The translations under genes and the position numbers were made by a program. The notes beneath the pieces were generated by a model that did not search any database, was not told where the DNA came from, and worked only from the letters and a program-made list of their open reading frames with translations. A stretch of DNA of 64,000 nucleotides, taken from NCBI GenBank assembly GCA_026260175.1, contig JAKCWW010000747.1:1-64000 (forward strand), written 5' to 3'. Numbering within the stretch: the first letter of the stretch is position 1; each line of letters begins with the position of its first letter. Of this stretch, positions 36,901 to 45,030 are shown piece by piece. Source of the DNA: Reticulitermes lucifugus. Taxonomy: Eukaryota > Arthropoda > Insecta > Blattodea > Rhinotermitidae.

Positions 36901-39085
36901 TGACTTACTGAAGTACATTGAAAGTTGGAGTGTGGACAAAGTCCAAAGAACGAAGACCACTTCAGTAAGTCATATACCGGTGGGCCGTGCCATGGCTCAG
37001 GCGGTTAGTCGCCGGCCTCTCACCGCGGAGGCCCGGGTTCGATCCCGGGTCAGTCCATGTGGGATTTGTGGTGGACAAAATAGCACTGGGACAGGTTTTT
37101 CTCCTAGTACTTCGGTTTTCCGATGTCAGTTTTATTCTACCGGTGCCCCATTACAAGGAAAAACGAAAAAAAAACGAATCTTCTTCATTACAGGGTTGCA
37201 CAATAAGCCTTAGGGCTGCGGGGCCCTTCTCCATAAAAAAGTCATATACCGTCGTCTGAGCCCTACAGAGTTGAAAAATTTTGGTTTATCTTGGAAAAGG
37301 CCAATTGACTAGAACGAAACAAAGACCTGGACATGTAGATAGGAAAACGGAGACAAAAAATGCATATATAATTCTGTGGGGAAACCTTTTGAAAGTTCAC
37401 TGAGTGAAACTGCCTTCGCATGTGGCCCAGTGACGAGCCTTTGTTGTAGCGGTGCTGATCAGAATCCTGCTCGATAAGCCGCTGGAACCCATTGTGGACC
37501 AATAGCACCAGCTCAGCTCGCACCTCAGTGTTTTTACTTAAGTAATTTGTTATGGTTTTATTCCACTCGTAGCGCTACCCGTTATTCAGCTTCCGTGTTC
37601 CAGCGGCCCTGCTGTGACCTATATACCGTGTTGCCATGTCAGTGAAATGGTGTAATCTTGTGTACCGAACACGGTGGTCCAGTATGTAGCACTTAGGCTT
37701 CGTATTCGGGAGGACTCAGATGCAGGTCTGATCTGCAGACAGGCTATCCTGACTGAGACCTTCGGCACTTTTTCTTTGTCCCTCCAGTAAAGTGACCATT
37801 TTTTCCTTTGCCTATTCGGGGACAGCATTGACATAACAATTAAGATGATACACACGTCACAGTCGTGTTTTTTATATCATACGTACATCTTTACTGTTTA
37901 CTGCACCATGAGCAACACTGTTGCCATCTCCTCGTCGGGAAAGGCGCTAATGGGATCCAAGGGAGTCTCAATTCTAAAGAATATTACCAGGAAAAGGAAA
38001 AAAAATCGGTAAAATAAAAAAGGATAAAATCGGGGAGGGGGGGGGCAAAATTAGTCCGGGACATAAGTCTGATTTCGGGGACTGTCCATGAAAATCCGGG
38101 ATGGATCCTCCAGGCAAGAGCCAGGACAGCATAAAAAATTAGGTCCCGTAGCCTGCTTCTGCATCCTTTCCAATTTGTTCTTCACAAATAATCCTATCAT
38201 ACAAAGCCACATAGACTAATTTACTGACAACGTCGTCAAATAATCCATAAATAAAGATGAATAAATATATCCCGTGTACGTAGTTACGTCCTTTAACAAT
38301 GTCACGTATTGTCCAGTGTTTATCCAACCTGCCATCTGCATTACGATTACAGTCGTATGCAGTATCACGGCGAAAGTGATTTGCCTCGTTCAGATTTAGC
38401 GTGTTTCCCACAAAACGTAATTGGAAGTACAGTGATCCCTCATCCAATGCGAGGGTTAGGAGGAGCAATCACGTGGTATTGGGAAAAACCGAGTTGCGCA
38501 CACTTCTTACGGGAAAAGTACGATAAGGGGAAGGCGGACGCTTATGGACCCCCCCCCCTCCCCCATCAAACCAGTCGTTTAAAATACATAACATTAAACA
38601 TTTACACAACGTAGCTGATTCTGCCAGCTTCCATGGCAGTTCAGTGAGTAACCGTCCGCGTTTATCCGCATGTACTGTATTTAAGTTTTTCAGCGTTCAG
38701 CAGTTTTCCCCGCAAGTCGTTTAACCGTATTTTAGTGCACATTATACTACCTGGTTAACTGACTTTTGGACCATTCTGTATCTAATTATTTTCAGTCTCG
38801 TATAGACAAAACCGCGTTGCGCGAGAGGTTACTGTACTGTATTCGGATTGTAATTTTTGTGACCAAATTTATTTGATGTTTAAGGAACCAATAACGAATG
38901 ATGGCAATAGTGCCTACTTTCAGATCCCTGCCCTAAATATCTGTGATTCATACTAACCGTCTGTCGGCTGGATGGTGAAGATGATAAGAATGATCACTAG
39001 GGCAGTGACCAAGCACCAGGCCACGGCCGCTAGGATGGTCATGTTGCGCTCCATGCTGGTGCGTCTGCGCCACCATGTTGGGTTC
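22006..39085 (-). CDS. Neprilysin-like M13 zinc metallopeptidase (13 exons seen, 5' exon missing)
   Basis: Neprilysins are type II membrane zinc endopeptidases that degrade extracellular peptides such as neuropeptides (family knowledge). Exons in coding order: 39085-38958, 33010-32930, 32594-32349, 30970-30759, 29851-29675, 28860-28643, 28563-28405, 27401-27258, 27029-26933, 25488-25320, 25231-25113, 24731-24600, 22344-22006. All junctions are in phase with GT/AG and yield 739 residues plus stop after one leading base. Visible residues ~17-40 form the membrane anchor after a basic WWRRR segment. VNAFY, HEITH (~574-578) and ENIADNGG (Glu ~636) supply substrate- and zinc-binding groups. The C-terminus is CQVW. 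Spacing matches human neprilysin (HExxH to Glu, about 62 residues). No disabling change was seen. The first base at 39085 finishes a codon begun in an unseen upstream exon. The exact subfamily is not assigned. Confidence 0.95.
22970..23150 (-). mobile_element. SINE family D copy in last neprilysin intron
   Basis: The plus strand shows gatgatggtaaataatgaac, tgcctggaggaactgaggga, cagtcaggcaggataatc and ctgggatgtgaactaggcatc, the reverse of the family D order with a degenerate box B. Confidence 0.6.
23268..23297 (-). ncRNA. Hammerhead-like ribozyme core
   Basis: The minus strand reads CTGAAGA, stem II GAACC / GGTTC around a 7-base loop (ttgtata), then GAAAC followed by ATGTTGGGC. All conserved core positions after the cleavage site are present. 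The 5' half of stem III with the cleavage site was not fixed. Such motifs are known from Penelope-like retroelements. Confidence 0.55.
23655..23860 (-). mobile_element. SINE family D copy
   Basis: The reverse of family D: gatggtaggatgactgtgaat, ggaaaggatgtgg, gacagacggggaaaa and tttgaaaccctaacctccca (degenerate box B). It lies in the last neprilysin intron. Confidence 0.6.
24600..24731 (-). CDS. Neprilysin-like exon
   Basis: Acceptor atacag. Encodes [20 protein letters not shown] and [18 protein letters not shown], directly following the HEITH exon in family order. The donor is gtgagt and both ends are phase 0. Confidence 0.95.
24884..24928. repeat. (TGG)n(TGA)n microsatellite
   Basis: A run of tgg followed by tga triplets in the intron between the HEITH exon and the next one. 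Confidence 0.9.
25113..25231 (-). CDS. Neprilysin-like catalytic exon (HEITH)
   Basis: Acceptor tcacag. Encodes [20 protein letters not shown], then [17 protein letters not shown]. The HExxH zinc-binding and catalytic motif is at 25128-25142. The donor is gtgtgg in phase 0. Confidence 0.97.
25320..25488 (-). CDS. Neprilysin-like exon (VNAFY)
   Basis: Acceptor ccacag. Encodes [20 protein letters not shown], then the substrate-binding segment [11 protein letters not shown] and IENSI. The donor gtaagt leaves one base of a Gln codon. Confidence 0.96.
26127..26390 (-). mobile_element. SINE family A copy, near full length
   Basis: The plus strand shows gaggtatagctccaacccat, gggtggtcagcaccacaccc, ccattgtacaggctgctggg, ggattcgatccctgga (box B reversed) and gctataccgagtactctatc (box A side). 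It lies in a neprilysin intron. Confidence 0.8.
26740..26820 (-). mobile_element. SINE family B 5'-truncated copy with target duplication
   Basis: The ~52-base SINE 3' end (ggctcgacagcccctagggg ... cctcagttttcgag) is flanked by near-identical copies of acagatatgtcatct (right copy has one change). A single undetermined base at 26754 replaces the expected A/T-rich tail. Confidence 0.75.
26933..27029 (-). CDS. Neprilysin-like exon
   Basis: Acceptor aaacag. Encodes [20 protein letters not shown] and ends KLEDFYEK. The donor gtatgt is in phase 0. Confidence 0.94.
27258..27401 (-). CDS. Neprilysin-like exon
   Basis: Acceptor ttacag. Encodes [20 protein letters not shown] and [20 protein letters not shown]. 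The donor gtaagt splits a Lys codon after two bases. Confidence 0.95.
27790..28025 (+). mobile_element. Possible degenerate tRNA-derived SINE
   Basis: The stretch has a box A-like gatggctcagtcagtaac and a box B-like gagtttgatctg with a short spacing. Downstream are ggccagctgtccggaactct and a family D-like body. It is strongly diverged and lies in a neprilysin intron. Confidence 0.35.
28405..28563 (-). CDS. Neprilysin-like exon
   Basis: Acceptor cttatag. Encodes [20 protein letters not shown] and [20 protein letters not shown], typical mid-domain sequence. The donor is gtgagt. Confidence 0.95.
28643..28860 (-). CDS. Neprilysin-like exon
   Basis: Acceptor ttgcag. Encodes [37 protein letters not shown] and [14 protein letters not shown]. 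The donor gtgtgt leaves two bases of an Arg codon. Confidence 0.94.
29190..29440 (-). mobile_element. RTE-like LINE fragment in a neprilysin intron
   Basis: The minus-strand open frame contains [25 protein letters not shown] and SRLRWVG, the diagnostic tail of RTE-like LINEs also seen at 14140-15060. It is truncated at both ends. Confidence 0.75.
29675..29851 (-). CDS. Neprilysin-like exon
   Basis: Acceptor ttgcag. Encodes [36 protein letters not shown] and FEMKLAN. The donor is gtgagt and both borders are phase 0. Confidence 0.95.
30045..30075 (-). ncRNA. Hammerhead-like ribozyme core
   Basis: The minus strand reads CTGAAGA, a stem GTAG / CTAC around an 11-base loop, then GAAA followed by TGTTGG. 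A related half-motif with CTGAAGATGTA recurs in the same orientation at 30219-30225 without an intact GAAAC, suggesting a decayed tandem pair. It lies in a neprilysin intron. Confidence 0.45.
30759..30970 (-). CDS. Neprilysin-like exon
   Basis: Acceptor tttcag. Encodes [20 protein letters not shown] and [20 protein letters not shown]. The donor is gtaagt in phase 0. Confidence 0.95.
31838..31997 (+). mobile_element. SINE family B copy
   Basis: Reads gtctgtctcttgtgagtgtt, gtcaggtagaggtctctgc, cctcgaaaaatgagg and cctaggccccctacgggctg, ending gccatagggaaaaaaaa. Imperfect flanking copies of tacta(g/a)ag suggest a short target duplication. It lacks the tRNA-like head seen in the 47.98 kb copy. 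It lies in the large neprilysin intron 30971-32348. Confidence 0.75.
32349..32594 (-). CDS. Neprilysin-like exon
   Basis: Acceptor ttgcag. Encodes [36 protein letters not shown] and [12 protein letters not shown], the start of the ectodomain fold with conserved cysteines. The donor gtgagt leaves one base of a Thr codon. Confidence 0.96.
32690..32830 (+). mobile_element. SINE family C degenerate fragment
   Basis: Shares atgcccgggttcgattgcag, ccgtccatatgggatttg, gtgtcactggccaggatttt and ctcccagcacttc with full family C copies at 36980, 57661 and 58992. The head is truncated. Confidence 0.5.
32930..33010 (-). CDS. Neprilysin-like small exon (stalk, first cysteines)
   Basis: Acceptor tttcag after a pyrimidine tract, donor gtatgt. 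The 81 nt encode [16 protein letters not shown] followed by the conserved [10 protein letters not shown]. Phase fits both neighbours (two bases in, one base out). The first half has no family support and is stalk sequence. Confidence 0.85.
33950..34510 (-). repeat. Degenerate ~130-bp tandem repeat array
   Basis: Repeats of caccgattttcacgaaactc, taccgaatttcatac-aa(a/t)cgg and aaattcacttatgccctcaag recur about four times, in reverse orientation to the array at 19720-20240. It ends with a gacggacggatg tract. It lies in the largest neprilysin intron. Confidence 0.6.
34750..34890 (+). mobile_element. SINE family D fragment
   Basis: Contains ggaatctcagtcaggagacctgctatcct in split form, then gtggttctccttggtccctc and caggcaagactggtgctg. 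It is diverged. Confidence 0.45.
35281..35375 (-). mobile_element. SINE family A 3' fragment
   Basis: The plus strand shows gccatgaaagcccagagggg, gttgaggtatagctctact and gagacccggtacccat, the reversed 3' third of family A. Confidence 0.6.
35480..35680 (+). mobile_element. SINE family A diverged copy
   Basis: Follows the family A body in order: cggccagaccggctctgtga, cccaccctcc, gtgcttaccgggggctcctt, accgacgttagttgtgtg and gagctaaacctccactct. The head is missing. Confidence 0.5.
36070..36295 (+). mobile_element. RTE-like LINE tail fragment
   Basis: Plus-strand pieces encode FAPKRED and later [20 protein letters not shown], the RTE tail, separated by an AT-rich insertion around 36130-36190. 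Confidence 0.6.
36517..36675 (+). repeat. 54-bp minisatellite, three copies
   Basis: The unit beginning ggtagctggagtgggcggta repeats at 36517, 36571 and 36625 with no visible difference. Period 54 is a multiple of three, so both strands stay open through it. Near-perfect identity suggests recent expansion. It lies in the largest neprilysin intron. Confidence 0.93.
36785..36978. repeat. Inverted-repeat element
   Basis: Arms centred on tggactttgtccat and atggacaaagtcca-like sequence (about 36790-36830 against 36909-36952). A further perfect 20-base inverted pair lies at 36895-36914 and 36959-36978. No coding content. Confidence 0.7.
36980..37239 (+). mobile_element. SINE family C, full length with 12-bp target duplication
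   Basis: The tRNA-derived head has box A (tggctcaggcggttagtcg) and box B (gggttcgatcccgg). The body is gtccatgtgggatttgtggt, and the tail gcggggcccttctcc runs into an A-run. AGTCATATACCG is duplicated exactly at 36968-36979 and 37240-37251. Confidence 0.9.
37665..37850 (+). mobile_element. SINE family D copy
   Basis: Reads gtattcgggaggactcagat, caggtctgatctgcagacag, gctatcctgactgagacctt and gtccctccagtaaagtgacc. The box B region is degenerate. Confidence 0.6.
38958..39085 (-). CDS. Neprilysin-like membrane-anchor exon (first exon seen)
   Basis: Acceptor gttgcag, donor gttagt. Encodes [16 protein letters not shown], then the hydrophobic stretch [20 protein letters not shown] and TIQPTD. This is the basic cytoplasmic flank and signal anchor of a type II membrane protein. 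One base at the 5' edge belongs to a codon from an upstream exon. The open frame also continues upstream to an ATG at 39159, so an unspliced alternative start is possible. Confidence 0.9.
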
Positions 39086-39974
39086 CTGCAACAGACAAAC
39101 GCCTTGTAGGGAATGTCTGTCATACAAAACAGTATAGGGGTTAGTAAAGCGATACACAAATCCCTGGTGCTAGGTGGCCGTGGCGACTAAATTTTTTACG
39201 GTGGCGCCTAGTATTTGTGGGTCCTCAGTACGGAACTCTCTTTACGCCACCTTCTGGCGTCTATAATTTTGAGGTTACTCATAGATTTCTGGAACATTTA
39301 TGCACTCCTGTGTTAGTAAATGTCAAAGTTTCGTAGGAGGTCGCTTAACCTGAGGATTTTTTTGGTTTTTCCTAGTCACTTAAAGCAGACATTTCCACAG
39401 CATCTGGAAATAACCCACGGCCGCTGTCGAACGTGTTCTGAGATCTATGGGTAAAGTGTGCGTTACTAAACCTTTCATACATTATCATAACCTCATCTGT
39501 ACATGGTATTTCCCACTGTCACAAACGAGGATCTCGCAAATGACCGTATACCTATTACATAATGGAGTGCAGGAAATGTAACTTCCAGAAGTGAAATATG
39601 GTCTTCATTTGTGCACTGCCGAACGCGTACACGTCAATCGACTGTAATTCGATTATACAATTATCGACTGACCAACAAAGTCCATGAGCGAAGTTCTTGA
39701 GAAGCTAGTAATCGCTCAAGTGGTCAATATTCCTCTTGGAATTTCAAAGTTTTTTTACTTTGTTCACAATATCCCTCTAGTGATCCCTATCCTGAACCCC
39801 ACACACTTCAACTTTAAGATCCATTTTAACATTGTATTTAATGTTCCAATCTTCCAAATGGTCTTTTCCGGTCTTGTTTTCTTACAAAAAGGTCGATCGC
39901 ATTTCTAATCCCTCCCATGTATCCTACATGCACTGCCCATTTTATCCACCTCTATTCTATCCCTATATTAATAT

Positions 39975-40110
39975 TAGGTGCAGGACGCAGCCTGCCACTT
40001 CAAGTTGATCATTCTATTGTCTACTGCATATCAGAGATTGACCTTTCGTAGTTGATCATTCTATTGACGCTAGGTGCAGATCATGGATTGACCCTTCGCA
40101 GTTGATCGGT
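39975..40110. repeat. Short imperfect direct repeats
   Basis: The phrase agttgatcattctattg occurs twice, with atc-(a/g)gattgacc(c/t)ttcg(c/t)agttgatc units around it. They may be internal duplications of an unknown element. Confidence 0.4.
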
Positions 40111-40224
40111 TTGGGACCAAACGTCGAGGCTGGTACTCCTGTTATGTAATCTGGAGGCCCCAGTTTCGATACTCAGTCCAGAGACAGATTCTCATTCGAA
40201 ATCATCCTGCTTTTCGACAAAACC

Positions 40225-40414
40225 GCAGATCGCAGTCGAGTGGGTAAAACTGCTGCTTTGTATTCTGGAGGTACCGGGTTCAAGTCTCGGTGCGGAAGGC
40301 TGCTATCCTGATTGCGTTTTCTTGTAGATTTCCGTAGTTCCTCCGGGCAGATACCGGCACTGAAACTGGGCCACCATTGCTTCGTTCCACAACCTTTTCA
40401 GCTTATTATTCAAT
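40225..40414 (+). mobile_element. SINE family D, best-preserved copy
   Basis: Carries a tRNA-like head (cagtcgagtgggtaaaactg), box B (gggttcaagtctcgg), gctgctatcctgattgcg, gttcctccgggcagataccg and a 3' end rich in attattcaata. It abuts the first of two family A copies. Confidence 0.7.
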
Positions 40415-40426
40415 AATTATATTACC

Positions 40427-40701
40427 GGCCGAGATAGAATAGTGAGTATAGCGACCCGCTACGGGCTTTAGGGTCCGCGGTTCGAACCCCAGTGGGGCGA
40501 GATTTTCGGACCCGTCAGGAGCGGTCCCGAGGCTCACCCAGCCTCCTGTACAATAGGCACCAGGTCTCTTTCCCAGGGGCAAGGCGGCCGGGGCGTTGCG
40601 CTAACCAGCCACCCCCTTTTAGCACCGAGGTTGACTATGGGTAGAGCTATACTTCTGCCTCCCTCCTGCACCTGCTTGGCATGTAACGGGACAACGTTTT
40701 C
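40427..40701 (+). mobile_element. SINE family A, with 12-bp target duplication
   Basis: Full-length family A with box B ggttcgaacccc. AATTATATTACC is duplicated exactly at 40415-40426 and 40702-40713. Confidence 0.88.
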
Positions 40702-40725
40702 AATTATATTACCAATCGACGCTGT

Positions 40726-41010
40726 TGGTCGGGATAGCGTAGTCGGTATAGAGAGACGCTACGGGCTGGACGGTTTGGGGATCGAATTCCGGTGGGGGGC
40801 GAGATTATCCGCACCCGTCCAGACCGGCTGTGCGGCCCACCCAGCGTCCTGTACAATGGGTACCGGGTCTCTTTCCCGGGTGTAAAGCGCCCGGGGTGTG
40901 GCGTTGACCACCCACCCCCATCAAGCGCAGAGGTTAAAGAAAGAGTAGAGCTATACCTCTGCTCCCCCTCTGGGTTTTCATGGTGTGATCTAGAGTGAAC
41001 TTTACCTTTT
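40726..41010 (+). mobile_element. SINE family A, second tandem copy with 17-bp duplication
   Basis: Full-length family A, flanked by ttacca(a/t)tcgacgctgt at 40709-40725 and 41011-41027 with one mismatch. Its 5' duplication overlaps the 3' duplication of the previous copy, so it inserted right next to it later. Confidence 0.88.
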
Positions 41011-41027
41011 TTACCATTCGACGCTGT

Positions 41028-42726
41028 AGGCAGGCCTAGAGCCCGAGCTGCTGAGAGGGACATTGAGTAAGCTACGCCTTAAATAAAGAAATAAAATAAA
41101 ATAAAATAAACCTTAGGCGCCGTAGAAAGTGTCCGTAAGTAATGCAGTGAAAGTGTCACATTAAGTAACCGTGACAGCACTTCCCGGAGTGGACGACCCG
41201 CCCTCCGCCTTACGACACCAAAATACCTTTCGTTTGAATTTTGCTACGTGAACCATCAGAAGCCTGAAGTCCTTCTAATAATGTAGTACAAGTTACGAAA
41301 TGTCCGCAGCGCGTAACGTTTTTGGCGCCTTCGCTGTGTTATTGCCCTTAGATGTTAAATTCGTGTCTGTCGAGCATGCTCGATTGGTACGTTTGGATCG
41401 TCAACTGTTTGTCGGTCTCAACCTGTACCTTACAGAGACCACAGTCTGTCTCAATTATGAAGACTAATCATGCGAGATAATATCATATGTGGTATCTGTA
41501 ATTTTGTCGTATTTTAATCAACTCATTACTCCATTACAGTGACTAATAGGTTAACGTTGATTTATCGGAGAGGGGGGGGGAGAAGTAGTGAAATACACGT
41601 TGAAAATTCAACGGAGAATGTTGACATCATCTCTGATCTCTAGTTTTACAGATAACACTTCCATTGCTCCACTGTTACACACTATGGCCCTTGACGGACA
41701 GTCTGTTGTCACGATTTCACTGTAAATTCACGCTATGGGGTTCAAGAGTTCTGGAAAGACAACTTGAAGGAAGAACCAGTTTTGTTATAAGATGTAGAAG
41801 TAAATTATTTTGGCAATGGTAGACACTGTAATACCAACAGAAGCACGCGTTGTAGTGTTATTGATTGCTGCAATTTAGTTATGCTATTTTACTGGTGTTT
41901 TCATTTAGTTTCCATGGAAGTTAACGACAAATCGACAAACAAAATTAAAGTCCTGTTTATACTAGATATCGATAATGTGTTTTTATTATGAGAATCGTAC
42001 GAAACGAATAAATACACTGTGGACAAAATGCAGAATTGTTTTAATGTTAAAGCTGGTTGTACATACAGTAAGCGCTGCTATTGAAAGGGTTAAATGAAAC
42101 AAATGAACAACTGGTGAGTGCTTTTCACTTTCATCCAATAGCCGTCAATTTTTTGTTGGGTGCAGTGAGCGGAGAAACCGTATTCGCAAAAAAGAGAGGC
42201 GTGCAGGCACTTCCTTGTAGCTGCGTTGTTTTGTTGAGTGTAGCAACCAGTCTGTATGCACGTAACTACTGAGCGAGTGTCGGTAAGTAAGCCTTGTCTA
42301 TGGGTTATTTACCACACTATCAGTAACGGTATATAGCGTCGAATGATAGGATGTTTCATGAAAGATGTGTTGGAAAGGATCTGGCCGTAAGCGGTCGCGG
42401 TCTAATCGAGGTACTGTCCCGACATTTGTGGCATGGGACTGAAGAAAATCATGCAGGATAGCCGGTGACCCGCCAGTACAAATTTGGTAGCTCTGTGAGG
42501 GGTTGAAGAGCTTATACATTAAATGCTGTTGGATTAACCCTCTCAACCAGGGTGACTACTCTATGTCTCACTTCCTGTAACATTACAGAACACTTTCTTA
42601 ACAGTCTATTAACATATTTCATTCGGTTCTCACAACAAACAGTGATTATTTCTCTAAATAACATGAACTGTTTTTTGTAATGACACGCAGTAAGTTTACT
42701 ATGAGGTAGGAACTGCATTGTTAAAC
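41028..42726. other. No gene recognised
   Basis: Contains an (AAAT)n-rich tract near 41085-41110. Sequence around 41400-41530 (caacctgtaccttacagaga and neighbours) resembles 50320-50410, suggesting an unclassified dispersed repeat. No coding evidence. Confidence 0.35.
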
Positions 42727-42743
42727 ATCATTTAGAAGAATTT

Positions 42744-43035
42744 TATTCTAAGTTCACCCTGCATTTTTTCACTAATTAATGCCTGATCACCAACTAAATG
42801 CGCTTTATTTAAAAAAGCAAAATTAGGTTTCTTTAAAACGTTTAAAAACCCCTACATATGTTTCGGCTTCCAGAAAGCCATCTTCAGGGGGTGTCACACA
42901 ACTGCACTTGTTATTTAACATGGCTTTAAGATGGCTTTCTGGAAGCCGAAACATATGTAGGGGTTTTTAAACGCTTTAAAGAAACCTAATTTTGGTTTTT
43001 TAAATAAAGCGCATTTAGTTGGTGATCAGGCATTA
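42744..43035. mobile_element. Inverted-repeat Penelope-like insertion with 17-bp target duplication
   Basis: The insert is a near-palindrome. Arms 42775-42880 and ~42932-43037 are almost identical in opposite orientation. The left arm (minus) carries CTGAAGA, stem II GGCTT / AAGCC and GAAAC. The right arm (plus) carries the same motif with a damaged first box (tttaaga). The 17-bp sequence starting ATCATTTAGAAG is repeated exactly at 42727-42743 and 43036-43052. Penelope-like elements are known to carry hammerhead motifs in their terminal repeats. Confidence 0.7.
42860..42887 (-). ncRNA. Hammerhead-like ribozyme core (left arm)
   Basis: Minus strand CTGAAGA, stem II GGCTT / AAGCC with loop TCTGG, GAAAC, then ATATGTAGG. 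The core is intact. The cleavage-site strand was not assigned. Confidence 0.55.
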
Positions 43036-43052
43036 ATCATTTAGAAGAATTT

Positions 43053-44220
43053 CGGCTTTTGAAGTATTACTCTAATGTAGATACGCGTGACTGTAATATA
43101 ACTTCTATTTCATGTGAACCTCAAACGACACTAGAAAATTTCTCAAAAACTGCTCATCGTACTAAATATGGGGATGGTCTTTGTTAGGAGTTATAAGTTT
43201 TATGTGATACGAGAAATAGGTATGTATGTAATCTTTACATTATAAGAGAAGGTATGTGTCTGTCTCTATGTGGTAGCCGTAAGCAATCAGAACATAAAGA
43301 TAGAAGCATGAAATTTTGGCAGTAGCTTTAGGATGGCTGTAGGTTGCGCCATGTAGTGTATAATGAAAGACGGGCTAATTATGCTTCGATCGGCCTTACA
43401 GTGTCCTACTTTCCTGGTATCACCAAGCTATCTCTTAAGAACCTTTCAAAATCATGGCGTGTATTCAGTGACGTTGTGATTTCTACTATCCCTCTAGGGC
43501 TGTAATATGTACACACGGTTAAATTGAAGGATTGTGTATGGAAATCTTAGCTAGAGACAGGAAATGTCAAAATTGCCCTTTGAATTCAACGGGGTCTTTA
43601 CCATATACAGTAAGAAGGGAGCACTTCCCTCTTGGAATGAAGTGGCCCGGAGTTATAAAATTAATCGACCAACTTGTATGACGCTCGAAGAAAACGCACC
43701 GTTCCTACACGTAGAATAGGGGGTAATGAATCACAATTGGCTGGACAATGAGAGTCGATGAGAAAGGAATACGAGAGAAAGGATTCCCTTGTTCTGGGAT
43801 ATGAGACTGTGTCATTGTGTCCTAATCTTCAAGGGTCGAAATGTCTAAAAAGAAATTTTCTTGGACATTCAAACCCTCGAAGACAATACGTTGCCTCGAA
43901 ACGTCGGGATCCGATTACATAGGGACGCAATGTGATATCCCAGAAGAATGGAATGCAAAAGTTTGTGGAGTGTCTGTCAGTGTGTATTTTGCATCAAAGG
44001 GCAAATCATTCAACCACAGATTTTTGTAGTTCTTAGAGTTGCAACAGAAAGTTTTATCTATTTGTTTATTGTGAATTGAGGTTATTGATTGTTGATGATT
44101 TGTTTTTAAAAATTTCCCATTGAAATTTCAACAGGTTTTGTGGTAGTTAATTAAGGCTAAGTGTTTTCTGTGTCTGTGCAGTGTCTCTTTGAGTATCAAA
44201 TTGTATTTACATTAAATCAT
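43053..44220. other. No gene; degenerate hairpin element near 43790-43990
   Basis: Around 43795-43835 (gttctgggatatgagactgt, cattgtgtccta) and 43915-43955 (tagggacgcaatgtgatatc, ccagaag) diverged inverted arms flank a cctcgaaacgtcgggatc block like that at 47381-47400. The remainder shows nothing recognisable. Confidence 0.4.
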
Positions 44221-44224
44221 CATC

Positions 44225-44365
44225 AAAGCCAGTGAAACAGCAGCGGACCTGTATTCGGGAGTACCGACTTCAATCTCGGCTACCTTGACTAACGATCTCG
44301 TCGGTTTGTGTGAGACCTTCTTCACGAATTCCTTGACCTTCGAATCACGGCGTGTCGTAACCTCT
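44225..44365 (+). mobile_element. SINE family D diverged copy
   Basis: Reads gtattcgggagtaccgactt, caatctcggctaccttgac and ttcttcacgaattccttgac, in family D order. Weakly conserved. Confidence 0.4.
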
Positions 44366-44499
44366 TCGAGGGTACAAAAATATAAACGTATTGTGAAGCG
44401 ATTCCTTTGCGGCTACTGACACAGCGTTGGGTCTTCAAGGTTGCAGGCCACGCTGCAGGTCCGAATTATATTTTGTAATTTACTTTGTGAACTCGGTGT

Positions 44500-45030
44500 T
44501 GGATCTGGGAGGGAGGAAGTGATAGGAGGATGGATAAAATTGCATAATGACAGCTTCTCAATTTTTACTCTTCACCGTGTATTATTAGGTTGATAAAACC
44601 GAGGACGATGTGATGAGCGAGATATGTAGCACGCGCGGGAGACGTGAGAAATAAGTACGAGTACAGGCCTTGATGGAAAAGTGTGTCCGTTGGAATGAGT
44701 TTTTTTTCCTTTCTGCTATAAAAATTCTAAATATTAAAATACACAAAACTGTAATTTTACATGTAATTTTCTATGGAATTGAAACGCTGTATCTCACATC
44801 TAGAAAAGAATACAGATTCCGGGTATCTGAGAACAGTGAGCTAAGCGGAATATTTCGACCTTACTGAAGGTAAAAGGAGGATGAATAAAATTGCATAATG
44901 AGGTTCTGCATAATGTTTGCGCGTCGCCACGAATTCTTAAAGTGAAAAGATCAAGGAAGATGCCATTGACGAGGGCAGGTGTCACGCGTAGGAGGAACAC
45001 TTTAGCCACAAAAACCTGAAGTTAAACTGC
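44500..45030 (+). mobile_element. RTE-like LINE fragments (duplicated tail pieces)
   Basis: 44510-44650 and 44670-45020 each carry RTE-tail-like pieces. One is GREEVIGGWIKLHNDSFSIF-like. The other has KILNIKIHKTVILHVIFYGI, LTSRKEYRFRVSENSEL, LHNEVL-like and KVKRSRKMPLTRAGVTRR. Frames are broken. The second piece duplicates a portion of the first, so two insertions or a rearranged copy are likely. Confidence 0.65.

Noticed and set aside
37012-37060. Possible tRNA genes at sites with strong box A/box B (36980, 57661, 58992, 40427, 47990)
   Set aside because: Boxes lie in SINE heads with long non-tRNA bodies, A-rich tails and target duplications, and complete acceptor stems were not seen.
38958-39159. 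A separate small gene from the overlapping frame MYRFTNPYTV...
   Set aside because: It is the shadow of the neprilysin anchor exon in another frame. The exon frame matches the family and has proper splice sites.
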